Shown: in pieces, positions 1 through 8,382 of the stretch | Layout of the letters: every line of letters begins with the position of its first letter | Numbering within the stretch: the stretch's first letter is position 1 | Source of the DNA: Gaopeijia sp032250675 | GTDB taxonomy: Bacteria > Gemmatimonadota > Gemmatimonadetes > Longimicrobiales > Gaopeijiaceae | Reading direction: 5' to 3' | Length of the DNA stretch: 38,880 bases | Assembly: GCA_032250675.1 (NCBI GenBank) | Contig: JAVVEY010000014.1 | Coordinates: 1-38,880, forward strand | Notes under the pieces: model-generated | Database searches by the model: none | The model's input: the letters and a program-made list of their open reading frames with translations, nothing else | Told to the model about the DNA's origin: nothing | Made by a program: the position numbers and the translations under genes

Positions 1-171
1 GCCGTCGGGGGCACGGGGTACGTCAAGCGCTACAGCTACGACAACTGCGGCGGCACCGCCCCGCCGCCGTACTTCCCCACCACGGGCCACTTCGCCCGGG
101 GGCAGCTCTACTGGGTCGACCCCGTCGGCTTCTCCGCCACCACCTACTTCGACATGCTGACGTCGAACTGA
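1..171 (+). CDS. 3' end of an unknown, probably secreted protein (partial)
   Basis: An open frame enters from the left edge in frame 1 and stops with TGA at 169-171, giving the last 56 residues of a protein. The fragment is rich in aromatic residues, Gly and Pro (it contains SYDNCGG, PPPYFPTTG and WVDPVGF) and looks like the end of a small extracellular or pilin-like domain. I do not recognise the family and no function is assigned. The frame is supported by codon pattern (G/C at most third positions) and by a stop just before a non-coding stretch with a hairpin. The beginning lies outside the window. Confidence 0.6.
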   Translation, partial: AVGGTGYVKRYSYDNCGGTAPPPYFPTTGHFARGQLYWVDPVGFSATTYFDMLTSN

Positions 172-231
172 GGGGCGGCGAACGGAGGGGTCGGCGGCGC
201 CGGGCCAGGGCGGCCCGGTCGGGCGGACGGT

Positions 232-266
232 GAAGGGCGGGGGCGAGATGCGCGTCCCCGCCCTTC
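232..266. terminator. Strong hairpin between convergent genes
   Basis: A 14-base-pair stem (232-245 with 253-266, one G:T pair) closes a 7-base loop. It sits between the partial gene ending at 171 (plus) and the M14 peptidase gene ending at 291 (minus), where a shared terminator is expected. Neither side has a good T-run, so it may work with Rho or as an mRNA 3'-end stabiliser. Confidence 0.55.
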
Positions 267-290
267 GTGGCCGTGAGGCCGCTCGCCACC

Positions 291-3023
291 TCAGAAGGGG
301 CTTCCGCGACCTTCCTCCTCCTCCGAGGTCTCGCCTTCGTCCGTCGCGGGCGCCTCCCAGAAGAGACTCTCGCCCGGCACCGCATCGGCCACCGCCTTCG
401 TGTACATCGCCGCGTTGAAGAGGATCCGGAACGATCCGAAGGGCTGAGCGCGCCACTGCGGCCGCATCCCCAGGAGCACCACACGCCCCTCTCCGTGCCG
501 AACATCAACGGCCGCGGCGTACCCCTGCAGGTGCTCCTCGCCGAGGAGGTATCCCGACATCAGAGGCGAACCCTCGGCGGCATACCGCGCCAGGATGCGT
601 CCCTTGAAACCCTCTTCGGTGGTGAAGACGGGGCTGCCCCCGACCATGATCGCCGCGCGCGGCGTCATCCCCGTCATCACGGGGTGGCTGGGGTCGGTCA
701 TGAGTTGCACCACCGACCCGCTCAGCGAGAACTCCTCGTTGTCGAGGTCGCGCACGACGTCCGACACCGGGAGGTGGAGCCGGTCGATCGCGAAGTGACT
801 CGATCCGTTGATCGTCACGAGGGTCCCGCCCGCCCGCACGAAGTCGTCGAGCTCGCGCACCCCCGCGGCTCCGATCCCCCCCGCGTAGCGGCCGGGCACC
901 TCGGCCTCGGACCACCCCTCGACGATCGTCCTCGTACCGATATCGGCGATCACGATCACATCGTAGCGGTCGATCAGGTCCCCGGCGCGCACGTCGGGGT
1001 TGTAGAGCGAGGTGAAGGGCACCTCGTACGCCTCCAGCACCCAGCGCGTCCACCCCTCGTCCATACTCGGATTCCACGGACGGTAGAGTCCGATGCGGGG
1101 TGTCACCTCGGGGCCGGACGCCCCACCGGCCCGCGCCTGCAGGTGGAGGTCACCGACGAGCCCGGCGCGCTGATCCCCGGAGAGACCCTCGATCGCCCAC
1201 GCACCGGTGGTGCCCGGATCACCTTCGACCTCGGAGGTCTCGCCCGGCACGAAGCGCACGCGGGCCCCCGACGCGAGCGCCCGACTGATCGCCTTGAAGG
1301 AGTTGTTCTGGGCGGCGTCGAGGAGGAGCGCACCACCCCCGCCCTCGATCCGCCCCGGCGGGGGCACGATCCCGGCCGCGACCGGGTGGGTGTCGAAGCC
1401 GACATCGGGGGGGGAGTCGAAGGGCGACGCATCGCCTTCGAAGTCCCACGGCTTCGCCACACCCACGACCGGCTCCAGCCCTTCGGCATATTCGGCGAGC
1501 GGAGTACGGACCTCGTGAACCTCGACCCCCATCTGCCAGGGAAGCGTCCACCCTGCAACGTCATAGGGCTGATCGGGCGGCCCCTCCGGGTACTGCCGCA
1601 GATCGGGGTACTCCTGCACATCGAAGAGCTGGGCCACGAAGTTCGCGAAGGGCTGATCCATGCGGATCACCCACGTCCCGGCGGGCCAGGCGAGCCCGTC
1701 GACGGTGATCGCCTCCGTTGTGGTCTGGACCTCCACGCCGTTGAAGGCGAGACGGCGCAGAAGCTCCACCGCCGCCACCGGGTCGCGCTGATCCTGTGGA
1801 ACGAACCAGGCGTAGGGGGGCGCCTCGGTGTAGGTCGCCACCGCATCGCGTCCCGCCTGATAGCGGTTGTAGAGCACGTCTTCGCGGAACTTGGCAGCGA
1901 AGTCGAGGACCGAGAAGGAGGCGACGAGCATGTAGTCGACGGCGTCCCCGATCCGCCACCACCCGCCTTCCCACGGTGAGGAATAGAGCGAGCCGGGGCG
2001 CAGCTCCCGGTCGCGCGAGGGGAAGTCACCGACGGTGTAGAACTGCGGAGTCGCGAATCGATAGAGGGCGGTCTCGGTGAGGAACGACGCGATGTTGTGG
2101 AAGTTCTGCGCGTGGTCCATGAACCCCGGATACCAGTTGTCGAAGCCGCTGCCCATGTGCGTCGCCCCCCGCATCCCGCGCTCCTCGAGGGCGTGCGACA
2201 TATTCATCCCCATGAGATTCACCGTTCGCCACATCAGCGGGTGAACCCGCGGCGAGATCGGCTCCGCGAAGGGGGGGATCCAGATCCTCGTCGGGAAGGG
2301 CGAGGTCTGGTGATGGTTGTAGAGGATCTGCGGCTCGTATTCCCGGGCCACCCGCGTGATGAAGCGCGACTCGATCATGTTGATCATGTAGCCGTCGCGG
2401 TTGTTGTCGTGCCCGATGTACTTCTGGTAGAGGAAGGGCGCGGGCGCCACCTCGTAGCGCGTGCCGACATTCCCGTTGTACCACTCGGCGATCAGCGTCT
2501 GGCCGTCGGGATTGATCGAGGGCCAGAGGAGGAGGATGACGTTGTCGAGAACCGCCGCGATCTCGGGGTCGTCGTCGCCGGTCACCAGGTCGTGGGCGAG
2601 CTGGATCGTGTGCTGGGCATGCGCGACCTCGGTCGCGTGCATCCCGCCGTCGATGTGCACGATCGCCCGGCCCTCGCGCGCCAGCGCCCGGGCCTCGTCA
2701 TCACTCAGCCCGATCGGATTCGCCAGCCGGTGTGCAATCTCGATGTGCCGGTCGAGGTTGCGCAGATTCTCCGCCGAGCTGATCAGCGCGATGCGCGCGG
2801 TGCGCCCGAAGGAGGTCGTGCCCACGTCGCGCATCATCACCCGATCCGACGCTGCGTCGAGCGCGGCGAAGTACGCCATCGACTCCTCGTACGTGGCGAG
2901 GACGAAGTCCGCCCCGACCTCGTGACCGAGCACCGATTCGGGTGTGGGAATTCCCTGACCGAGTGTCACGGACGGGAGAGCGAAGAGCGCGATGGCCGTG
3001 ACCGCGCGGATGCGGAACTTCAT
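291..3023 (-). CDS. Secreted M14-family zinc carboxypeptidase with C-terminal extra domain
   Basis: A protein of 910 residues when started at the ATG at 3021-3023, chosen because a GAGGAGT ribosome site lies just upstream; a start 12 codons earlier is open but lacks one. An N-terminal signal peptide (MKFRIRAVTAIALFALPS...) ends near LGQG. The M14 zinc site is visible as GGMHATEVAH (H and E of HxxE) and a later NHHQTSPFPTR supplies the third His. ETALYRF is near the usual catalytic Glu position. The last third resembles a glutamine-amidotransferase-like fold (DVIVIADIGTR) often appended to these large M14 proteins, possibly for substrate gating. Expected role: exported peptide hydrolysis. The exact substrate is unknown. 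The gene stands alone downstream of the acidic-protein gene. Confidence 0.9.
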   Translation of the reverse strand: MKFRIRAVTAIALFALPSVTLGQGIPTPESVLGHEVGADFVLATYEESMAYFAALDAASDRVMMRDVGTTSFGRTARIALISSAENLRNLDRHIEIAHRLANPIGLSDDEARALAREGRAIVHIDGGMHATEVAHAQHTIQLAHDLVTGDDDPEIAAVLDNVILLLWPSINPDGQTLIAEWYNGNVGTRYEVAPAPFLYQKYIGHDNNRDGYMINMIESRFITRVAREYEPQILYNHHQTSPFPTRIWIPPFAEPISPRVHPLMWRTVNLMGMNMSHALEERGMRGATHMGSGFDNWYPGFMDHAQNFHNIASFLTETALYRFATPQFYTVGDFPSRDRELRPGSLYSSPWEGGWWRIGDAVDYMLVASFSVLDFAAKFREDVLYNRYQAGRDAVATYTEAPPYAWFVPQDQRDPVAAVELLRRLAFNGVEVQTTTEAITVDGLAWPAGTWVIRMDQPFANFVAQLFDVQEYPDLRQYPEGPPDQPYDVAGWTLPWQMGVEVHEVRTPLAEYAEGLEPVVGVAKPWDFEGDASPFDSPPDVGFDTHPVAAGIVPPPGRIEGGGGALLLDAAQNNSFKAISRALASGARVRFVPGETSEVEGDPGTTGAWAIEGLSGDQRAGLVGDLHLQARAGGASGPEVTPRIGLYRPWNPSMDEGWTRWVLEAYEVPFTSLYNPDVRAGDLIDRYDVIVIADIGTRTIVEGWSEAEVPGRYAGGIGAAGVRELDDFVRAGGTLVTINGSSHFAIDRLHLPVSDVVRDLDNEEFSLSGSVVQLMTDPSHPVMTGMTPRAAIMVGGSPVFTTEEGFKGRILARYAAEGSPLMSGYLLGEEHLQGYAAAVDVRHGEGRVVLLGMRPQWRAQPFGSFRILFNAAMYTKAVADAVPGESLFWEAPATDEGETSEEEEGRGSPF

Positions 3024-3128
3024 CTCTGGAGTACTCCTCGGGCTGCATTGATGCGCCACCGGGATCGGGCGCGGCGCCCGAAAGGTGTCGCGACGAGAGG
3101 CGGGAGGCCAGAGCGCGACGCCGAAACC

Positions 3129-3428
3129 TCAGTCGTCGTCCCAGTCTTCTTCGTCTTCTTCCTCGTCCTCTTCCTCGTCCTCGTCCTCGTCGTCCCAGTC
3201 GTCGTCTTCGTCGTCCCAGTCGTCGTCCGACTCGTCCTCCCAGGCGCGCTCCTCCCACGCCTCGTCGTCATCATACGCGACGGCGAGGGTGGCGAGACCT
3301 CCGTCAATCTCCAGCGGCTCCGGATCCCGATGCTCGTTCATGTCGATATCCACGTGGTGGGCCGACGGATTCGGCGCGAATCCGTCGCATCTTCCGGCGA
3401 AGTTTTCGCCGCTCCATCCGCGCGTCAA
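3129..3428 (-). CDS. Small protein with extremely acidic Asp/Glu/Trp tail
   Basis: A frame of 99 residues whose last ~48 residues are nearly all Asp, Glu and Trp, with a repeated DDDWDDE unit followed by EEED repeats. The N-terminal half is ordinary (NEHRDPEPLEIDGGLATLAVAYDD). A TTG at 3428 overlaps the antiporter stop by four bases (TTGA), suggesting translational coupling; a GAAGAG lies upstream. An alternative ATG at 3341 would give 70 residues. No family is recognised. Possible roles are divalent-cation binding or nucleic-acid mimicry, both speculative. Coupling to a cation:proton antiporter is the only functional hint. The repetitive GAC/GAG codons also look like a low-complexity expansion, so part of the tail may be drift. 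Confidence 0.6.
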   Translation of the reverse strand: MTRGWSGENFAGRCDGFAPNPSAHHVDIDMNEHRDPEPLEIDGGLATLAVAYDDDEAWEERAWEDESDDDWDDEDDDWDDEDEDEEEDEEEDEEDWDDD

Positions 3429-4753
3429 GACTCTTCGTCATCGCCCGCCGTGGCGAGGAGCGCACGCTTGAGGAGGATCGGCCCGATCAGGATGCTTCCG
3501 AGGATGACCGACATCGCAAGCGCCACGACCCCGGAGCCGAGATCGGCGAACTCGTCGCGGATGATGATCACGAGGCCGAGCGTCACCCCACCCTGCGAGA
3601 TCAGTCCCTGCCAGGCCGAGGCCGACACGGCCTCCGGAGCGCCGGCCCACCGGAGGCTCTGCCGCGACCCGACCCAGGTGAGCGCGGCGCGCGCGACGAA
3701 GAGGACGAGTGCGGCCAGCCCGAAGTCACGCACCGCTCCGAGGTCGAGGCTGGCCCCCGCGATGGCGAAGAAGAAGGCGAAGATCACGACCGACACCGAT
3801 TCGATCCCACGAATCATCCGGTCTCCTGCCGGCGAGAGATTCTCGATGACGAACCCTGCCGCCACCGCCGTCAGAAGAAGCTCCACATGAAGCCGACCCG
3901 TGATGACCACCAGGAGGTACGCGAAGAGGAAGGTGGCGATCGGAGGTCGTGGATGGTCCGCATCGTCACCGAGGTACTTCGAGAAGACCCACCCGAGGAT
4001 CGCGCCGAGAACGAGCGCCCCGCCCACCTCTTGGGCGAGCTCTCCGAGCACATCGGCGCTGAAGGCCTGCGAGGGATCGATGAGGGGCGCCACCAGGGAG
4101 AGGGTCAGCGTGAAGAGCACGATGACCACGACATCCTTCACGATCGTGATCCCGAGCACGACGTCGGTGAAGACGCCCCGGGCCCCCGTCTCCTCGATGA
4201 CCGCCACGGTGAGGTCGGGCGAGGAGTTCGCGGCCCAGATCCCGAGGAGGAGGGCAACCCCGAGTGCGGCCTCGAAGGGAAGCTCCGCGAGGAAGGGCAC
4301 GAAGGGACGGATCGCGAGCACCGTGCCGGCCATCCCGACCCATACCACGACGGTGACCCCTGCCGTGCCGAGCACGATCGAGCGCGCCTGCGACCGGAGT
4401 CGCTGCACCCGGAGTTCCCCGCCGGCGAGCATCGCGATGAGCGCCAGGGCGAATTCGTCGATGAGCCGGAGCGATTCCACGCTCGATGATCCCAGGATCC
4501 CGGTAACCGAGGGGCCGGCGAGGATTCCCACGAGGATGAACCCGGTCAGGCGGGGAAGCCCGACGGTCGAGGCGAGCCCACCGGCCAGGCTCGCGGCGAG
4601 CAGCACGAAGCCCGTCAGCACCGTGAGCCGACCGCCCTCGTACCCCGGACTGCTGAGGAGCTCGGACCCCCAGGTGACCGTGAAGACGGCGAGGAGGATG
4701 ACCGAGAGGCTCAATACCCGGGCACGCTGCGTGGCACCGGACCGAAGTGTCAT
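3425..4753 (-). CDS. Cation:proton antiporter (Na+/H+ exchanger-like, CPA family)
   Basis: A 442-residue membrane protein with about 12 hydrophobic segments. It has the fold markers of the Na+/H+ exchanger (CPA) families: an early GLPRLTGFILVGILAGPS segment, a later GIWAANSSPDLTVAVIEETGARG with polar and acidic residues in a membrane stretch, and a final transmembrane block. Expected to exchange Na+ or K+ for protons across the inner membrane. There is no C-terminal TrkA-N domain, so it is a short form. ATG at 4751-4753. It is divergent from the ATL gene at 4814 and overlaps the acidic-tail gene at its 3' end. Ion specificity cannot be read from sequence. Confidence 0.85.
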   Translation of the reverse strand: MTLRSGATQRARVLSLSVILLAVFTVTWGSELLSSPGYEGGRLTVLTGFVLLAASLAGGLASTVGLPRLTGFILVGILAGPSVTGILGSSSVESLRLIDEFALALIAMLAGGELRVQRLRSQARSIVLGTAGVTVVVWVGMAGTVLAIRPFVPFLAELPFEAALGVALLLGIWAANSSPDLTVAVIEETGARGVFTDVVLGITIVKDVVVIVLFTLTLSLVAPLIDPSQAFSADVLGELAQEVGGALVLGAILGWVFSKYLGDDADHPRPPIATFLFAYLLVVITGRLHVELLLTAVAAGFVIENLSPAGDRMIRGIESVSVVIFAFFFAIAGASLDLGAVRDFGLAALVLFVARAALTWVGSRQSLRWAGAPEAVSASAWQGLISQGGVTLGLVIIIRDEFADLGSGVVALAMSVILGSILIGPILLKRALLATAGDDEES

Positions 4754-4813
4754 GGGCTCGCCGGATGGGGGGGTGGGGTCGCGGATGCGTGGAGCGAGAG
4801 TATAGAGTTGAGG

Positions 4814-5167
4814 ATGCGCTCAGCCAACCGGACTTCCACCCCCTTCGCGACGTGCGTCCTCGATCTCGTGCGGACGATCCCGCCGGGACGGGTGGTCTCG
4901 TACGGAGCGGTCGCCGCCTTCTGCGGGAGTCCACGCGCGGCACGCGGCGTGGGCGCCGTCCTCTCGGGCACCGTCGAGAGCGGGGTCCCGTGGTGGCGGG
5001 TGGTGAATCGCGCCGGAGCCCTCACGATCCCACCTCACCTCGGACTCCGCGCCCTCCAGCGACAGCTGCTCGAGGACGAGGAGGTGGCCTTCGATGAAGG
5101 GGGGCGGGTCCGACTCGATATCCATGCGTGGCATCCCGAGGGCACACCGGAAGACGATCGATGGTGA
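4814..5167 (+). CDS. Alkyltransferase-like protein (ATL), MGMT DNA-binding domain
   Basis: A 117-residue protein consisting only of the DNA-binding domain of O6-alkylguanine-DNA alkyltransferases: RTIPPGRVVSYGAVAAFCG, the recognition helix with ARGVGAVL, and the active-site loop. The acceptor motif PCHR is replaced by PWWRVVN, so the alkyl-accepting Cys is Trp. Proteins of this type (E. coli YbaZ, yeast Atl1) bind O6-alkylguanine without repairing it and hand lesions to nucleotide excision repair. Start taken at ATG 4814; an in-frame TTG at 4808 is also possible. Its stop overlaps the start of the phosphatidylserine decarboxylase gene, so the two are probably co-transcribed, although no functional link is evident. 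Confidence 0.88.
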   Translation: MRSANRTSTPFATCVLDLVRTIPPGRVVSYGAVAAFCGSPRAARGVGAVLSGTVESGVPWWRVVNRAGALTIPPHLGLRALQRQLLEDEEVAFDEGGRVRLDIHAWHPEGTPEDDRW

Positions 5168-6093
5168 CGCCCACACCCCCGACTCCCGCGTCCGCACCCG
5201 AGCGCCCACGTGCCACCCTCGGCTGGCGCGCCGCGCTCACCGCTCTCTCTCTCCTCCCCCTCGGGCTCATGAGCCGGTGCGCGGGAACTCTGGCTCGCAT
5301 CCCCCTCCCCCCCCTCCTGCGCGGTCCGGTGCTCGGGCTGTGGGCGCGCGCGACCGGGGTGCGTGTCGAGGAGGCGGAGCACCCCCTCTCCGCCTACCCC
5401 ACGGTCGACGCCTTCTTCACGCGACGCCTCCGCCCCGGGCTCCGTTCGTGGGAACGCGACCCGAGGGTGCTCGCCTCCCCGGTGGATGGCGTGGTCGGGG
5501 AGGTGGGGAGGATCACCGGGGGGCGCCTCCTCCAGGCGAAGGGACGGTGGTACTCGGCCGCGTCACTCGTCGCCGATCCCGACCTCGCGGGCGCCTTCGA
5601 AGGTGGAACCTTCATCACGCTCTACCTCTCCCCACGACACTACCATCGGGTGCACACACCCACCTCGGGATGTGTGGTGACGGCGCGGCGCATTCCGGGA
5701 CGGCTCTTCCCGGTGCACGCAGCGGCCACCTTCGAGGTCGACCACCTCTTCGCGCGCAATGAACGCCTCGTCTGTACGCTGGCGGGGCCGATCGGAAGCG
5801 TAGCGGTCGTCGCCGTGGGAGCGCTGAATGTCGGATCGATCTCGGTCGCCTTCGACCCCGAATGGGCGGGGCCGGACGGTCGGGGAGTCACCAACCGTTT
5901 CAAGGCTCTGCCACTCGTCCGACGCTACCTCGATCCCCCGCGAGTGGATCGTGGCGACGAGCTCATGGCCTTTCATCTGGGATCGACGGTCGTCATCCTC
6001 ACCGAACCCGGCGCACGGATCGAACCGGGGGTGACGCCGGGCACAGAGGTCACGGTCGGGCGTACACTGATGCGCCGTCCGCGCCCGCAGTGA
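5161..6093 (+). CDS. psd: Phosphatidylserine decarboxylase proenzyme
   Basis: A protein of 310 residues. It decarboxylates phosphatidylserine to phosphatidylethanolamine at the inner membrane. An N-terminal hydrophobic stretch (ALTALSLLPLGLM) precedes the domain. Family features are YPTVDAFFTRRL, SPVDGVVGEVG, YLSPRHYHRVHTP with the conserved His residues, and the LGST self-cleavage site near residue 275, where the Ser becomes the pyruvoyl cofactor. It is a long-form (E. coli-like) enzyme with processing near the C-terminus. ATG at 5161 or GTG at 5164 both overlap the ATL stop (ATGGTGA), so translation is likely coupled. No pssA is next to it. Confidence 0.92.
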   Translation: MVTPTPPTPASAPERPRATLGWRAALTALSLLPLGLMSRCAGTLARIPLPPLLRGPVLGLWARATGVRVEEAEHPLSAYPTVDAFFTRRLRPGLRSWERDPRVLASPVDGVVGEVGRITGGRLLQAKGRWYSAASLVADPDLAGAFEGGTFITLYLSPRHYHRVHTPTSGCVVTARRIPGRLFPVHAAATFEVDHLFARNERLVCTLAGPIGSVAVVAVGALNVGSISVAFDPEWAGPDGRGVTNRFKALPLVRRYLDPPRVDRGDELMAFHLGSTVVILTEPGARIEPGVTPGTEVTVGRTLMRRPRPQ

Positions 6094-6187
6094 TGCGCGA
6101 GCGCGTTGGATCGACCATCTTGTCCGTACTCCGGTTCACAGCCGAGACGCACTGGAGCCCGGCTTCTCCTCTCTCCAGCGATCTCAG

Positions 6188-8305
6188 ATGAATGCCTCCC
6201 ACCACACTTTCCCATCGGACGGCTCGGCCTCCGACACGGGGCGCACCCCCGCCACCTCCGAGGCGAACCCTCTCCTCGAGCGCGGATTCCGAATCCCCTT
6301 CGACCGGATTCGCGCGGCCGATGTCGAGCCCGCCGCGGCGCGCCTGATCGAAGACGGATTGCACGCCCTCGAGACGATCGCGTCCGAGACGCGGCCGCCA
6401 TCGTGGGAGACGCTGATCGCCCCCCTCGAGGAGGTGGTGCTTCGGGTGTCGGAAGGCCTGCGCCCCGCAGAGCATCTCGTCGCCACCGCGGAGAGCCCCG
6501 AGCTGCGAGCGGCCTGGAATGCGGTGCTCCCCGAGGTCACCGCATTCTGGTCACGCCTCGAACTCCATCAGGGGGTGTGGGCCCGGGTGAAGGCGTATGC
6601 CGCCTCGGGAGAGGCGCAGAACCTCGACCCGGTCCGTCGACGGCACCTCGACAAGACGGTGCGGTCCTTCCGCCGCGCCGGCGCCGACCTCGATCCCGAC
6701 GAGCGCGAAGCCCTCGAACGGCTCAAGGTCGAGATCGCGCGCCTCGAGCAGCGCTTCTCCGAACACGTTCTCGATGAGACGTCGGCCTTCCGACACGTGG
6801 TGCGCGACGCCGAGGAGCTTCGCGGGATCCCGGAGGCAGCGCGGGCGCGCTATCGCAAGGCCGCGCGAGCCGTGGATCTCGAGGGCGAGGTGTGGCTCAT
6901 CTCGCTCGATTATCCCTCCGTCGAAGCGGTGCTCAAGCACGCGGAGTCGCGAGGGCTCCGGCGCACGATCCACGAGGCGTGGACCACCCGATGCCGCGGT
7001 GGAGAGTTCGACAACCGTGCTCTGATGGCACGCATCCTCGACCTGCGGCATCAACTCGCGCGTGCGCTCGGGTACGACGGCTTCCCCGACTACATCCTCG
7101 AGGAGCGCATGGCCGGCACGGGGGCCGCCGCGCGCGAGTTCGAGCGTGAACTCGCCGCGCGCACACGCCCCTTCTGGGAAGCGGACGTCGCCGCGCTTCG
7201 GGCCCACGCCGGGACGCTCGGGCTCGACACCCTGCGTCCCTGGGATGTGGCGTTCGTCACCGAAGACCTCCGCCGTACCCGCTACGCCCTCGACGACGAG
7301 GTCCTGCGGCCCTACTTCCCCCTCGAAGAGGTCATGGGGGGTCTCTTCGACTTCGTGCGCGAAGTCTTCGGTTTCTCGATTCGCGCGGCACCGAACGACG
7401 CAGTCTGGCATCCCGACGTGCTCTACTACGACATCTTCGACGAAGCGGGGGTCCATCGGGGGTCGTTCTACACCGACTGGTTCCCACGGCCCGAAAAGCG
7501 ACAGGGTGCGTGGATGAACGAATTCATCACGGGAGGGCCCACACCCGACGGTGGATTCGATCCACACCTGGGCGTGATCTGCGGCAACTTCACCCCGGCG
7601 GGTGACGACACCCCCGCTCTCCTCACGCACCGTGAGGTCCAGACGATCTTTCACGAGTTCGGACATCTCCTGCATCACTGCACCTCGGATGTGCCGGTAC
7701 GTTCCAGGGCCGGAATCAGGGTCACGTGGGACTTTGTCGAGCTTCCGAGCCAGATCATGGAGAACTGGACCCGGGAGTGGAGCGCACTCCAGCTCTTCGC
7801 AAGGCACTGGAAGACCGGCGAACCGCTCCCCGAAGAGCTCTTCGACCGGATGCAGCGCGCACGACGCTTCATGGGCGGATGGGCGCAGATGCGGCAGATC
7901 TCCTTCGGCTCGGTCGACCTCGACCTCCACACCGAGTTCGCCCCTCGGGCCGCAGGGGCCGAACCGGACGAGATCATGGACTTCATCGAGGAACGGATCG
8001 CGCCCTTTGCCTTCTCCGCCGAGTTTGCTCGCGCGCAGAACTTCACCGCATTCACACACCTCTTCAGTGGAGGGTACGCCTCCGGCTACTACAGCTACCT
8101 CTGGGCGGAGGTGCTCGAAGCGGATGCCTTCACGCGCTTCCGGGACGCGGGCGTCTTCGACACTTCGGTGGGGCATGCGTACGTGCAGACGATCCTCTCG
8201 CGGGGCGACAGCGCCGCACCCGAGGAACTCTTCCGGGAGTTCATGGGGCGGGATCCCGACCCCGAGGCGCTCATCGAACGAAACCTCGGTCCGCCGCCCG
8301 CGTAG
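6188..8305 (+). CDS. M3-family oligopeptidase (oligopeptidase A-like)
   Basis: A 705-residue zinc metallopeptidase of the M3 family, the size of oligopeptidase A. The zinc site HEFGHLLHH lies in QTIFHEFGHLLHH, and the third ligand Glu is expected in ELPSQIMENW, about 30 residues later. C-terminal features are YYSYLWAEVLEADAF and a Gly-rich loop (FSGGYASGYYS) that contacts substrate. There is no signal peptide, so it is a cytoplasmic enzyme degrading short peptides, including cleaved signal peptides. ATG at 6188; the ribosome site is weak. It leads a run of same-strand genes. Confidence 0.93.
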   Translation: MNASHHTFPSDGSASDTGRTPATSEANPLLERGFRIPFDRIRAADVEPAAARLIEDGLHALETIASETRPPSWETLIAPLEEVVLRVSEGLRPAEHLVATAESPELRAAWNAVLPEVTAFWSRLELHQGVWARVKAYAASGEAQNLDPVRRRHLDKTVRSFRRAGADLDPDEREALERLKVEIARLEQRFSEHVLDETSAFRHVVRDAEELRGIPEAARARYRKAARAVDLEGEVWLISLDYPSVEAVLKHAESRGLRRTIHEAWTTRCRGGEFDNRALMARILDLRHQLARALGYDGFPDYILEERMAGTGAAAREFERELAARTRPFWEADVAALRAHAGTLGLDTLRPWDVAFVTEDLRRTRYALDDEVLRPYFPLEEVMGGLFDFVREVFGFSIRAAPNDAVWHPDVLYYDIFDEAGVHRGSFYTDWFPRPEKRQGAWMNEFITGGPTPDGGFDPHLGVICGNFTPAGDDTPALLTHREVQTIFHEFGHLLHHCTSDVPVRSRAGIRVTWDFVELPSQIMENWTREWSALQLFARHWKTGEPLPEELFDRMQRARRFMGGWAQMRQISFGSVDLDLHTEFAPRAAGAEPDEIMDFIEERIAPFAFSAEFARAQNFTAFTHLFSGGYASGYYSYLWAEVLEADAFTRFRDAGVFDTSVGHAYVQTILSRGDSAAPEELFREFMGRDPDPEALIERNLGPPPA

Positions 8306-8382
8306 AATCCTCCTGGCCGGCCCGTCCGTCCGCCTGACTTCTCCGTCCGCGCACGGGGTTTCTCACAACCGAAGAATCCACC

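Noticed and set aside
267..1979. 570-residue plus-strand open frame
   Set aside because: It lies opposite the well-supported M14 peptidase; its composition (rich in Arg, His, Pro, Gly) is typical of an antisense shadow in GC-rich DNA and it has no recognisable domain.
3066..3080. Terminator hairpin CGGGCGC-G-GCGCCCG
   Set aside because: The stem is only seven pairs around one base, with no T-run; it could be chance in GC-rich DNA.
3129..3230. Microsatellite or CRISPR-like repeat
   Set aside because: The repeats are GAC/GAG codon runs within one reading frame encoding an acidic tail; there are no spacers or regular repeat units.
2097..3890. 597-residue plus-strand open frame
   Set aside because: It runs across three minus-strand genes, including the low-complexity acidic tail, and has no coherent protein features.
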